Source: Agelaius tricolor (taxonomy: Eukaryota; Chordata; Aves; Passeriformes; Icteridae). Taken from it: DNA of 64,000 bases. Positions 25,256 to 38,600 of the stretch are shown here, in pieces (position 1 is the stretch's first letter; every line of letters starts with the position of its first letter). The stretch spans positions 83,554,881 to 83,618,880 of the forward strand of contig JALJCS010000001.1 of assembly GCA_023055355.1 (NCBI GenBank), read 5' to 3'. The notes beneath the pieces were generated by a model that was given only the letters and a program-made list of their open reading frames with translations, made no database searches and was not told where the DNA came from. Both the position numbers and the translations under genes were made by a program.

Positions 25256-27250
25256 AAATTCCTCACTTCTAATCAAAATAATACTTCTTTGTACTATTGC
25301 CCTTCACCATATATTTGCAAAGCCTTTGCCACTGTTTTGATTTGAAATCACAATGTGCCCCAGAGAGCCAGCCTCCCCTGTCTTGCACAAAGCCACCTCA
25401 TGCTGCCCACTCACCAGTGCCTGTGAGGATAGGGCACTTGTGTTGGCCAGGCAGCTTCACTCTGCAGCCTTGGTCCTGGTGTTAACTTCCTGCTCTACCT
25501 TTCTGGCTCTATGGGAGATATCTCTGAATTCCAGTGAGCTGCAGCTGACCATAAGATTCTTTTGGTTACTATGCATAAGGAAATGCAGATTTGTTGGCTC
25601 TGTGCATGTAAGCTTTATGTCCTGCCGAGTTTCCCTCTAGATATCAAGCTGTGTGTGTGTGTGTGAGAGGAGATTGGCATGCCCTCGTCTTCTGTCCTGC
25701 CCTCAGTTTTGTTGCTTGCTACACAGGGAGAGCGAGGGAATATGGGGGGAGGAAATGTCTAATGGTAAAAATCAGAATCCATGCATGTGGAGTGAAATTT
25801 TTTTAATATAGGCTGAGTTCTATCTGAGTTGGAATCAGGTTATTTGACATAGCTAAAAGCTCAGGAATTTCTAACCTGTTTTTTCTCCTTTGCAGTCAAA
25901 ATATCTAAATTTATTGTGAGTCAGAAAGTTGAAACATAATGCAATATTTTCTGTAGTGCTTTAATTGAAATTAATTATTTCTGCAATCTCAGGTTGAAAT
26001 ACTTCATCTCAGTGTACTGAATTAAAATTGAAATGTTTGGTTCATAGAAACTCTTCAGTTTCCAAAGGAAAGCTCTATGGACATTGTACTTTGCTTGTTG
26101 TATTTCACCCTGCCTTACCGGAAGGGCTAATTTGCTGTAGTATATTTACCATCAGCCTTGCAAACCATGAGATTAAGTTTCCTTCATGACTTGCCCATAG
26201 GGGAAGATACACAGCACCACAGCCAGCCCAGGAACTCCATGAGAAATCATGGAGTTAGGTAGCATCTGCATCACAGTTCCAGTGGGACTCCCACGAGGTG
26301 GTGAGCAGATGCAACTTGACATCAGTATGATTCAAATGAAACATTTCTGCTCAATAAACCAAAGCATTTTGATTGAGTGGGAGCCCCCTGGAACAAATAA
26401 CTTTGTTTTCATTTTCCCAGGTTTGGTAGAATTATTTTTTCCTAAGCAGTTAGCATAAATCACTTAACAAAAATCTGCCTGAAAATGCTAATATTTCCAC
26501 TGCAAAAGAGGGTGTGCAAACATTTGTGTGCATATACAGATATATGTAAGTGTATCTGCATATGCACCTATGAATTGAAGGAAGCTTGCATATGTTTCCC
26601 CTCATTTTCATTTACCTGGCATGCTTGCCTGCATTTTAGAAATGAAGGAGAGGTGTGACCCCAGAAATTAAACTTCCCATGTTAGACAAATGGGTTACTG
26701 TGGTTAAGAACATCAATTTCTTTCTATTTCCCTTCTTTTTTAAAAAAATTTTGACTCTGTCACCTTGAAAAGTGAGTTGATTATGTGGTACAAAATATGT
26801 ATTAGAGAGTGCTTGGTCTGAAGGACTGGCTGGCTCAAGGGATCAGCAATCTAATGTGGGACCTTTCACCCCTTAGCCACCAGTCTGAGTCTGGCATAGG
26901 TGAGTAATAAAAACACAAATCTCTCTGCAGCTGGCAGCCATTTGGATGAATAAATAAACTGAGCCGATAATGTCAATATAATTTGGCAGAAAAAAATCCC
27001 ACATCTGTGCAATAATTAGCACTTTTGGGGTATCTCAGCAAACAGAAAAACCTGAAAGGGCATGAGGATTGAAAATAGCAGTGTGTCATGTTTCTGTAAT
27101 ATTTCCCATCCTGAATTATACCAAAGCATTTTATAATTTATTAACTTTGTTCATGTTCCAGTGTATATCTCCCTGCAAATTCAAGACACCGGGGTCTGCT
27201 GAAATCAGATCATCCACTCTACTTGATAAGGACACCACGAACACTGAATT

Positions 27251-27900
27251 GGTTTGTATTTAAAATTTCCTAAAGAGGGAGTTCTGGGGCTCTGCTTGAA
27301 ATACAAGAACGCAGGGGAGCAAGGCGCTGAACTGGCTCCAGGACTCTCTTCCTACAGTTACTTGGCAACATGGCCCTGGCTCTCCCTCCTCGACGCAGTC
27401 CCCAGGACCTGCTTTTGGTTGGGGTTAATTAGATGTTGCTCAGTGCATTCCCTGGCTAAGGCTAAAGTCTTCTGGGAGCTTTCTTGTGGCCTAAGGCTGA
27501 ACTCACAATAACTATGCTAATGAATTAATGGGAACAAGCAGGAAAAGGGTGAGTTACACAAAGCTATCTGTGTTTTTAACCCCTGTATGAGCTGGAGTTA
27601 ATGTAGGGCTGGCAAAATCTGCAGCCCTGCTGGACAGGAGCTGGCTTCCCACGGACCCATTTGGATGTCTGCACTGCACTCCCCGGCACACTGCTTCCAG
27701 CAACGCGGCGCGGAGGCACCCCAGGCTGCCTCTGGAAGCTGTACAGAAGTATTTTTGCAGAGCTTAAGTTAATAAGCTCTGCCAGACCTGGGCTAGCCTG
27801 CACAGAGCCAGTATGGATGTCTGCAATTGTGGCACTGTTTATCAGCAAACTGGATAATCTGGCAGAGATAATGGAGAGCTGACTATATATTGAATGTTTG
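27251..27900. other. GC-richer section with a tight CpG cluster
   Basis: This section rises in GC. CpGs appear near 27310-27400 (GAACGCAGG, AAGGCGCTG, CTCGACGCAG) and form a dense group at 27682-27713, where CCCCGGCAC and CAACGCGGCGCGG give five CpGs in about 30 bases. Parts of a GGATGTCTGCA segment recur at 27663 and 27813. The plus-strand frame at 27661-27882 has no recognisable domain. CpG retention is compatible with a small unmethylated element or an unrecognised exon, but nothing shows which. Confidence 0.3.
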
Positions 27901-30900
27901 TTTGCAAGGAAAATTACGTGTTAGGGTTTTGACTCTAAAGCATCAGTGGATTAAAGTCAGACAGCTGACAAGATTTCTGCTCCTATCTGTCTGCTGGCCT
28001 CCTTCTCAGAGGTTGCTGCCCCTGTGACAGGGGTGGTTTAAAAGCTCATAAAGCAGCTTCTAAGTAGTTATAACATGTTGTGGTAGGAGTTTTTTCCTGG
28101 TATGATAGAAATGATAAACAGTATGTGTTGTAGAAGTTTCAATAATCCAGGAGACTAATTCAGACACCTTGTACCCTTCCCATTCTGTTTTCTGCTGGTA
28201 TGTCAGGTTTTTCAATTGAGTTGCTGGAGAGGCAAATGTTGTCTTGCTTCTGGCTGCATTCACTCCACAAATGCTTAACTTTAGCTGCAGAGAGGATAAT
28301 GAACATCCTCTTTTGTCCACCCCAAACTTTGGCTGTTTCAGAGCTGTCTGGATGAACACATCACAGGCTTGATATTTGTGATGTCACCTGAGCTCCAAGT
28401 GGAAGAACCATCAGCACATTGGCAGAGCTCTGGAGTAGTAACACACAAAGACATAAGAGTTGTAAGGATAAGAGAGGAAACTCGGAAGATCAGCTTCAAA
28501 CAGTCAGTCTTGAATGTTGTAAAGTCATAGATACAACTAAGAGGAAGTGCACATGTTCATTTATATATGGTTGTGTAAGCATCCTAGAAGGCCCAGAAAA
28601 AGTAACATTTAAATTCAGTAAAGAAAGAAACATGTTGGAATTATAATATACACTGGAGCTCCCTATTAGTGTGATATGGCAGTCAGGGAAGATCAGATAT
28701 TTAAATGTAGGAGAACCAATTAGCTAACAACAATTAAAAAATTAATAAATCATAATTTTATTCTATTTAAATATATATATATGTGGAGTTAGTTTCTCAC
28801 AGCAATAAGAGCAAACCCAAGCCTAAAAGTCTGTCACATCAGTTCTCAGGCCCATTGTGCTTTTAAAAAGCAGGCGGAATAATTTTTCCATGGTCCTATC
28901 TGGGTGAAGCCTCTTAGTCTGTGACTGCCAGTCATGGCAAAAGATTAGGTACAAATTTTTATGGCAGAAGTGTCTGTGCTACAATCCATCTCCACACCAT
29001 ATGAATGCAAAGTTTTGCACCTATTTTTCAATGGAGATGCATTTTAAGCTGTAATGTTTTATTTGTTCTTATACTGAAGGGAATACAGATTGTTCCCCTG
29101 TCTTTAAGGGGAAGTGCTTACAGTATGCCTTACATGACACAATTAACTTTGTATTTTCATCTAATTCTAGGTATCTATTTCCTATTTCCCTTTTTAATAA
29201 TGCAATCTGGGGAAGAAGACATGAGAATGTAAATTTCCTTGGAAAATGTTCTAGTATATGTGTCACGCATATCATGTGACTGAATTTTTTTTGTCTATTT
29301 GCAGCTTTCGCACTTACATGAAATTTCAACATTAAGGGTCTGATTCTGGCAAATGCCAGGGCCCTTCAGGAGTACCCTGATGACCACCTGTGTTACAATC
29401 TCTTCACAATGAGAAAAGTTTAACTAGTCCTACAGTAAACAAAAATATGGCTCCAAAGTTGGTATAATTGAAGAAAAGACAGTGTTGGTTTGATAGCTAC
29501 ATGTTCTTCAAGGGTATGTATCCTTCAAAGGATGTATAAAAACCCATTGATAAATGAGAGGCAGCAGAGTTCATGTTATTTGGCTTCAGCTAATGTGCCA
29601 AACCTGGCTGTTGAAGTATGGATACTCCTGCAATGCTGACGTGCTCAAGCCCCCACAGGGCCCTGCTGTGTACAAACCTGAAGCAGTCCCACACATTATT
29701 CCCAAAAGTACTTTGGGTTGGCCAGTGGGTTGTGTTTCCTGGAATTAATGGGTTGGGATGCTGGACCTCAATAATTCCCTCTGGCAGATATTAGATTTCA
29801 TGTTAATGAGCTTGTTAAGGCCCTGACAACCAAAACATTAAGGAAGATGATCTCCATATGACAAACTATATTAACAATTTTACTATATGCTATGTAAATA
29901 TTTTCAGGATGTAGAAGAACCATCTTTAAAAAACTCCACCTTAATTAATTAGGAATATCACATTCTTAATGAAATTACACAAAGGTGTATAAACTATTGG
30001 CATTAATAGAGCAGGATTTTATGGATTTCTCTATTATGGCAGCCACAGCAAAGTCTGTTACCTAAAACTCTTTTCTATAGCAGTCTGGGCTTATCCACAC
30101 TACAGGAAGATCCTCTTAGAAGGTGCCCTAAGGGATCACCTTAAGCTTCTATACAGATATGAGCTTTGTCTTGGTCGTAGGCCAACCCCAAGGACAGTCT
30201 TGCTGGCATTTAACACAGACAGGAGCTTCTTTGGACTCCATGACTCCCTGCTTGGTAATATAGATAAATTCAATATGTTTTACAGGATCTGAGCATTTAT
30301 TAAGTGCTGCTGTGGCCCAAATATGCTTTTAATGCAACAGTTAAACAAGACATATCAATGGAGAAAATAACCATTGGATTCAGTGAGGATTGTTTCAGTC
30401 TCCTGAGGTTTCAATATAAATATGGATATGTTCACCTCTATTGCTATGAAGTGAAATAGTCTGTGCATTATTTGTCTGAAGCAATCTGTGATTACTCTGA
30501 TGTCATTGCTCTTCAGAACCTTGACTTCAAAGATAAATGTGAGAACAGTTGTGCAAGTTGTGTTCAGTCTCATCACTAAATTCATCACTTAATAAGTAGA
30601 AGTTTATCATGTCTACATAGAGATTTTTCTGTTATTTTCCTGCAAAAATTCACAAATGGGGGTCATAATTTTGTTATGATATAATAAGAAACTGTGCAAA
30701 CCCAATGCACTTTTACATTTTCAAAAGGCACGGATTTTGATCAAAGGGAGGACCATGAGCTCTCCAGAGAAATAAAGTGTATAAAATGGGGAGAGCCCAT
30801 GTCAGATATGCAGCAAACAGAAAGTCTCCAGTTCCAATGTCTTAGATGCCTGAAAAACTGAGATTGAGGTACAAACATACTTACTTTTAAAAAAGTGAAA

Positions 30901-33900
30901 TGGCCTTTAAAGACTTTTCCTAAAAAATAGTATTCTGGGATAAGAAAGGTAGCAGGAATATTTGAGCCTATCAGGTTCCTCTGCCTAGAAAGCCTCCACC
31001 AGCAAATTACTGTTTATTCTTAAACAAGAGCCTTGACTTATTTTTGATCAATCCTTTAGTGATTTTTCTTAAGGTGAAAATGTTCAAAGATGCCAAATAC
31101 CAAACTGCCCCCCAAAAATGGCATTCTGGGATTCTGGGTGTACCAGGGATGAACTCAAAATCTAGAGCCATGAGGCTGAAGATGAGCAGTTTAGAACCAG
31201 TCAGAAAAATATTACCCAGTCCTACCTGTATTTAATTTTACTGCACTATGGAACAGAAATGTGGGGAAAAATTCCGTTTCTACATTTACCATGTCAGGTG
31301 AAAATTTTGTACTGCAGCCACAGCCATGTGGTTATTTACAAAAGCAAAATTTGTACTTACTTAGGAAAATATGAAGACCCCACTGAGATATGAATGAACA
31401 ATATGGAGAAACATTGCTTCCTTTTTTTCTTTTAGGAGTTAATTCTATTACTATTATTTTAAATGTATTCTAGGCGATGGTTAATGAAGAAAACTTGAAA
31501 TAAGAAAAAAATAATGATAAACTATAGTTCTGTTGCAACACAATTTAAACTAAAATCTCTGTTTGTAATAGTTTATCCATATATTTATTCAAATATATGA
31601 AAATTTATGCAAATTTCCAACCCATTGTTTTGTGGTTAGGTATACTACAAGGGATGTTTCAGGCTATGCAGCTTCCCAAGCTAACAACTCTCACCATCTT
31701 CTATTGTAATAAAATTCAAACAACAACTGATCTTGAATTCTGAAACTGAAGAAAGCAAGCAATGGTGAAGTCATATTATCCAGCATCTTAAAAGAAAATG
31801 GCAGAGCTACCCATTCTTACAGGTGCTATATATAACAAAATGCCTTTAGATCATTTTTTAGCTTCTTGTGTCCATGCAGTTAGGTATTTAATTACCTGTT
31901 TACCAGCTTACATCTTAGAAATTTAGCATTCAATAAATTGGTGATTGCATTCAGATGAAATTCAAGAGAATTATCACCACTCTAAATAATACTTACATTT
32001 ATTGCAATTCTTAAATGACCCTTTTTAAAATTGTAAGCCTCTAAAGTACATCCTTTCTCCTAAAAGACACAATAAATCACTTAAGCACCCCTCCTGTTCT
32101 ACTGAAGAGGCATCTGATTAACAGTCTTTTTCTAATAGAGGTAAGAACTTGGGAGGGTCAGAAATGAAATCTAAATGTCTCTTTTCACAGCTATTCAGGA
32201 AAGAATCTGTGTAGTAGTTTGATCTGTATCTGCACTTGGATTGAGCAATTGTGTTCAGGCAGAGAATTGCCTGGCATTATCTTATGACTCACTTGACAGA
32301 GCTTACCCCTACTTTTCATTACCTGAGAAGAGATCATTACAAAACATACAAGTAGTATAATTTTATAGCAATCTATTTTGAACTAGCAAATTAAATGGGA
32401 AGAAGAGAGGAAATGGAATGCAGCAACCATAATGCTTTGAATTGTGTTTTAAAGAAATAGGAGTTTAGCAGAAGTATGGAAGAAAGACTGGGTTAGGGAG
32501 CAGAAGCCTTTTCACTATCTTGTGACATGGCAGAACTAACTGCACAAACCCAATCCATGGTGGAGAACCCTCTCATCGAAAAAGGGTGAATATGTGTGGG
32601 TGTCACAGGTGAAAAATATCTTCAATTGTGAAGAGTAATATGTACCAGATAAATGGGTGTATGTGTGTATGTTTCAGCAAAAGTCCAGAAGTGTTATTTT
32701 GAAGTTTCAAGCTGAAGCCTGCTGCTTGCTAACTACAACTAATACAAGTTGGCTCTGCATTTTCCTAAAACTTGAACTAAATAGCAGTGAAATGTCTTGA
32801 GCTCTCTGGTTACCAAAGAGATACATGTCAGCACCAACAACTAGAATAATGATCATGTGTCTGCATATAAGCTAGATTGGGAGAACCCTGGGCTTGGGAT
32901 GCCTGCAAAAAAGGAGGCTGAATCACTAGGGTTTCCAAAAAAAAAAAAAAAAGTGGTTTTGGAGAGAAGAAAGACCAGGAAAGAAGATGGGGAGAATCCT
33001 GACTGGGGAAAGGGTGCTGGTAGTCAGAGAGATGCACAGAGATGGAAACTAGGAGATGCTCAGGGACTTTCACCAGCGCTAGTCCAGAAGGGTCACTGCG
33101 AGCACATGGAACCCACAGAACTTCCTGCCTAAGTTTTCCAGAACAGCACTGACTTCTCTACCTGGGTGGAAATTAAGGGCTAGAAAGGGTAAAGTTGGAG
33201 AGCAAGGGAGTATAAATAAACAAGCAGGCCAAGAGCTCAAATCTTTCAGGTTATTAAGTCCAGTATACAGGTCCACTACCAGTTACTGTTTATTCTGTCT
33301 CTCCTGTGGCAGTGGGAGAGGGACAAGGTGACCAACAGAAAGACTTGAAAGCCAGGCTTGAGGATTTGGAGGACTGCATTTTTATTAAAATCTGTGAGGG
33401 AGGCAAAACCAAATTGAATCACTGTCCTCTAAATTCACAACTGAAGCAAGTCCTTAGTAATATTTCTTGGGAGAGGAATTAATTAGAGGGAGAATAATTT
33501 TCCAGCCGAGGTTTTCCCATTCATTTAGTTTGAACTTCATTAATGAAGTGTAGGGTTGTACCTAAAAGTGGGATCTCTCCCACTCTCCCAGCTTTACTGT
33601 GGGACCAGCACACCTCTTTGTCCCTTTGCTTCCTACAGATAAAGGCTGATACACCTGCAAGTCCCAAAAATGAAATACAGCCAATTTTATGGGATACTCC
33701 TGAGAGATGTTAAATAGTCAAGCTGGTTCAAGCATCTACAAGACATAGATAAAAACTATAATTAATAGAGGAATAGCAACAGAAGATGCTGCAGAGACAG
33801 CCTTGAGCCTAAGGTTTTATTAAGAAGACACTCAAATTGACTTACCAGCAGGACAGTCAAAGCTGCCTGGAAGCAACTTATCCACCAGGTTTCAGGCACT

Positions 33901-35108
33901 TTTCTAGCACATGGATGCAGAAGGCATTTTTGCAGATAAGATAGTCTTTAGGCAGAAATGTAAGATGTCTTAGAATGCTTTAAAGACCACAAAGCATTTT
34001 TTGGCACTTTGGCAGCTCTTATCTCCATGCTGAATGCCTTTGAATGAAATACAGTCTCTCTCCCAAGCCTCTCTGCTCCATAGAAAGCTTTTCTTCCTTG
34101 ATTCCTGTGACCTGCCTGTCTGCTCCTGTTGTTGCCAGCATCCTCTCTGCTGGAGCCACAGACTGCCAGCTCCTTGCTGCAGCTGGAGCAGGAGGATTGC
34201 TCCAAGGGCAGGAGACAGCTCCCAAGCTTCTCTGAAAGTCTCACCTGCCATGGTCACTTCTCATGAGGGAAGAAAGCCTGCAAGGCAGGAGCACACAGTG
34301 CAGCCAGCACTGTCCTCTCTGCCATATCCACACTGAATTGAAACAGAAACAATACTACCACAGGGACCAGAATGTGGGAATTCTACATCTTTTATTGTGG
34401 AATCTTATATATGCCTGTTTTACTTCTGTGTCCTCCTTCCCTGTGCCTTCTCTTTCACAGATCCACACAGCTACAGTGGGAGGGTTTCAACCACCCCACT
34501 CCCCCCAGGCCTCATAAACAGCCTGGTGCCTTCCTCCTGCAGGTTTGGAAAGGTGAATTTAAATTAAGTGAAATGACTGGTGTGGCCACGTGTGACCACA
34601 GCTGTCTCCTCTGTTTAAATTCATTTTGTAGTCCTCTCAGAAGCAGCTGTCACATGTTTTTTCTGGAGTTCAGGGAGGAATGGGAAGAAAATTGACTTCT
34701 TTGGAGAAGGAGGGTGGCAGAGGTGGCAGAGTGCAGATGTGGCAAAGAGCCACAGCAGGGATCCAGGAACCCCAGGGAGGGCTGGGGTGTAAGGATACAT
34801 GGCATACATTCAACTTTGCAGAGAGAGACAGAAGCAAGGACACTGTGGGCCAGGGGAAGGATTGTGCAGAAATCTTTCTGCTTTGTTCTGTTTACACTTT
34901 GTCAGTTGGAGAGGTTTGTCATTAAAGATAGTGATCCTACTGTTGTTCTAAGAAAAAAATTGCTTTAAAGAGGTTGCTGTAAGAAGAAGCCTAAGCAGAT
35001 CTATCACAAACCTCTGGCCTGCTCAGGGTCTCAAGGCATTTAATGCCTACATGGTGCTCCAAGCACAAGGTGTCCACAGGATTTAAGGTGACTGCAACTG
35101 CTGCTTGT
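27901..35108. other. Unique non-coding stretch
   Basis: No known gene or transposon is recognised. It contains a short (TA)n near 28770, a small perfect hairpin CCCCTGT-G-ACAGGGG at about 28019-28033, a poly(A) run near 32937-32952, and a 16-bp perfect palindrome at 33534-33549. A GC-richer patch at about 34.0-34.85 kb carries many overlapping frames on both strands, which I read as composition and not coding. Confidence 0.5.
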
Positions 35109-35299
35109 TGTCGTGGCTTAAGCCCAGACAGTTACTGAGGCAGTAACACAGCTGCCTGTTCACTCACCTGCCACTTCCCTCCACCCTCACCCTGTGGGAT
35201 GGGGAGAAGAACAAAAACAAAGAAAGTAAAACCTGTAAGTTAAGAACTGTTTCATAGAGGAAGTAAATTTAAAAAGTAACCATAATGATAATAGCAATC

Positions 35300-35335
<36 letters not shown>

Positions 35336-35600
35336 TTAATAATAATGATGAAAGAGAGAGGGAGAGAAACAGAGAAAGAAAAACCCAGGAGAAACAAGCA
35401 ATGCACCATACAATTTCTCACCACCCCACTAATCAATGCCCAGTCTGTCTACCAAGAGCAATTGGTGGCTCCTAGCAAACTCTTCCCAGTGAATATGGTG
35501 AGCATGACATTTTTTATGATGGAGTATGCCTTCCCAGCCATGTTTCCTCCCAGTATTTTTGTGCATCTCCTCACTGGCAGAGCATGAGACACTGAAATGT
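35109..35600 (-). mobile_element. Truncated solo LTR, family A
   Basis: It is homologous to the copy at 3294. It begins TGTCGTGGCTTAAGCCCAGA and continues through the GGGATGGGGAGAAGAA block, a microsatellite, the CAATGCACCATACAATTTCT block and the TGAGCATGACATTTTTTATG block. Homology stops soon after GCATGAGACACTGAAATG near 35600. About 200 bp at the distal end, which is the 5' part of U3 on the minus strand, is missing. The promoter TATA box and the ATTAAA signal visible in the 3294 copy are both mutated here. It is older or more decayed than that copy and has no coding content. Confidence 0.8.
35283..35355. repeat. ATG/ATA trinucleotide microsatellite inside the LTR
   Basis: A stretch of ATGATA, ATAATA and ATTAAT units occupies the same LTR position as the AAT/AAC tract in the 3294 copy. 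It encodes a spurious run of isoleucine and methionine when translated. Confidence 0.9.
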
Positions 35601-38600
35601 AGTGTTAGCTGTGAGTAATGGGTACCCAAATTTGGGGCACTTTTAATTGATCTGAGTTCTTACAATTGGAGATGCTAAAGATAACTGAGCAGATAGTTGG
35701 GAGGCTCTTGCTCATTTTAGCTAATGATACCAATAGCATCCTTTTCAGTTCTTTTCATCTGCTTTGTCTACTCTTTCTTATTAAAGCCAATTAGAAAATT
35801 TTCCAACTGAAATGTATTATCTCTGATATAATTAACAGTAAGTCATGAATACCAGTCATATGATTGCTAATGAAAAGCTGTTCTGTTTCTTAAATTAGCA
35901 ATCTTAATATTTTCTGCAGTAAATTTTCTTCTTTATTTTTCTAAATCAAGTTTAGAAAAGTGCAATAGAGCAGTAATGGGACAGGGGTGCTATAAAAATC
36001 TTAGTGAATGGAGCAATTGTAGCACTTACAACAGATGAAATGTTTGCAATTAATTTTGCAGTTACTGCTCAAGACACTATTTTGGGAAATAAAATATTTT
36101 GCTAACTTAAATTAATACTGTTTGTAGACATTTCATGTTGGAAAACATTGGGTAAAAATTTACTCTTCTGGTCTCCTAAGATAACTAAAAGATACATGTT
36201 ACTGCCACCTCATTAAACTAGAATCAGCTCTGTGATTTCACCTCTAATATTTTCCTAAACACTTGTTTATATTTTTAATTAAGTTTGAGACTAAGGTAAG
36301 GGAATAAATTGAAACTAATACAAAAGTTTATCTCTAAAAATGTACCAAAATATAACAAATGATTATGCTTTTAGATTGTCATGTGCCTGTAGTAAACAAA
36401 AGAAAGTCTGTGATGCAGCCACTGAGAATGGAAGTTATTTTCAGGAGTAGTACTTCTTCTGTTAAATTTTAAATTCTGTTAAATTCTGTCTCATCTTACA
36501 GGCAGACAAAAAGCCACCATGCACATGGACATGGTTATAGCACAAAGGCTGCAGTGGGTAGGTTTTAATGGTGCTAACTAAAATATACAGACTGAATGAG
36601 ATGAGGAGACTCCTCCACATGGCGTATCATCCCTTGTCTGCAAACAGAGGCATTGCACAAAGTTGAATATTTCCCACAGTTTGTAGATCCAGTCAGGCTC
36701 CTGCAGTCCCCAGGCTGGATGCAGAGAAGCAGCAGCAGCAGCTATTTATCTTATCTGTTTTGGAACTGAATGATGTGAGAGACTCCCAGTTTTGTAGAAA
36801 AACAATGACTGGAACATTGTCCAAATAATGTTATCTGATACAATGGGCATCCAAAATATTTTCTAAGATTTTATATTTTCCTTAAGAAGATAATTCATGA
36901 AGGAAACCCATCATACTGTGACTTTGCCAGGTATGATTTTAAATCTTGTTCCTTTCCATCAAAAGTTAGCAGCACTGAAAGCCAAGGTTGACTGTATAAC
37001 ATTACGAAGACTGCAGCCCCATTAAGATAAAAGTTCCAGAGAGTGAAACTAGTTGAGGCTATTGCCTAAAGCAATCCCATCAGGCCTCCTGCTGAAGGTA
37101 TATATTCTACTGAAGAAAAGCCACTATATGTGCTTTCTGCTTTGTAGCAATGCTTTTCATTTTAATCTAGCTGTATTTGTTCTTGTGCTTTTATTCCAAG
37201 CAAACAAAAATGAATTCTTAGCAATCTGGGAATATATTTCCTGATGCCCTGTAGCAAATACACTTTTTTCAGCGATACAGGCTACTGGAGAGGGAAAATG
37301 AACCCTTTATTTGGTAAGCAAAGACATCTAAAAGTGGAAAAGTGCAAGGGATGTTTTCTGACCAAGAGTAATTACAGCGAATAGAAGTATTTTCTATTTG
37401 CAGAGCAGGTAAGCTTAACTTCCCCCTTCTTCAGGTTTGATCTAAAGCAGGAGCTGCAGTGTCTGATCTCCATGGAACAGAAGTACAAGAAGGTCACTCA
37501 TGGACCTGGCCTTAAGAAGAAGAAACAAGCTTGTGAAATTTGTTTACTGACCCAGTCTCTATGGGAGACATATATATATATATATATATACAGTTTTAAT
37601 GGCTCCATGTACAAATGTGAGATAGCAAAATACACAGTTCAGTTGTAGAAGCATCAAGTAAATCTTCATCAAAATATTGTAGGTTGTAGCCCTACCATAA
37701 ACCCTGAAGGCCCAATCATTAATGTGAAAGCCTGCATTAACAATAATGGAGTTTTATTGGCCTAAGCATTTGGTGTACACAACTGGCATGAGATGATTTT
37801 TGTTGTTCTATTTCATGGTCTAATGCACTGAATATGAAGCACAAACTTCAATGGGGCTGGGAGGCAGAAATGGGGAATGCACTGCCGTGATTTGTGCTAC
37901 CCAAGTTAACACTCCTCTCCAGCCGCATCCCTCTGACTAGAGTGTCAAGTGGGATTGTAGGCTGACTCCTATGTCCAGCAAAGGATTTGCAATACTTCAT
38001 GATAGGCACTTTGGCCCCTTTTCCAGGCTCAGGTTAGGCTGCCTATGGGTAGGTGTACGTCCTCATTTTGTACCTCAAATCAGCTACACTGTGCTATTTT
38101 TGGGGGAGCTTTGCCTTTGAGGAGAAATTCAGAGTGCCCTCAGTTACCTTTATTTTTAGATAAGAGGAGAACACAATCCCTGTTTCAGTTCAGTGTCTGG
38201 AACACCTGCCCAGGAGGTGGAAAACTCCTTTGGAGCCTAGTGCCATTGAGCTGAAAGGTCTGAAACCCACTTCCCTGCCCTATCCACAGCAGCCTGCAGC
38301 ATAGGCAGAGGAGTTGAGGGCTTTCCTCCATGCCTCTCTCTGGGACTGTGTCACTTCAAGAAATCAAGAGTCACAGGAACTCAGAAAACTGGAGGGAAAA
38401 AGAGAAAGGGGCTTTGAGGCTTTGAACTAAGCCCACCAATAAGAGTAGGAATGAGTAGCAATGACTCTTCCATTTTGCCATATTCATAACCTTCAGACAA
38501 AGTATGTGAATCAGTCCCATGGACTTCAGAAAATGAACCAACCTGTTTGAAGCTTGGTCAAAATCTACTCTATGTACTAGGGGATAAGAATTGCTGACTT

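Larger units (their letters stand above)
21701..27250. other. Unique non-coding stretch
   Basis: No gene, RNA or repeat family is recognised. Simple sequences are a TTTG run at 23061-23080, a run of 15 C at 25241-25255, a GT run near 25650-25665, and a perfect 10-bp-arm hairpin with a GAAA loop at 26233-26256. The rest is ordinary AT-rich sequence. Confidence 0.5.

Noticed and set aside
34000..34970. Many overlapping frames on both strands
   Set aside because: The patch is GC-richer, which lowers stop frequency on all frames. No domain, start context or splice pair supports a gene.
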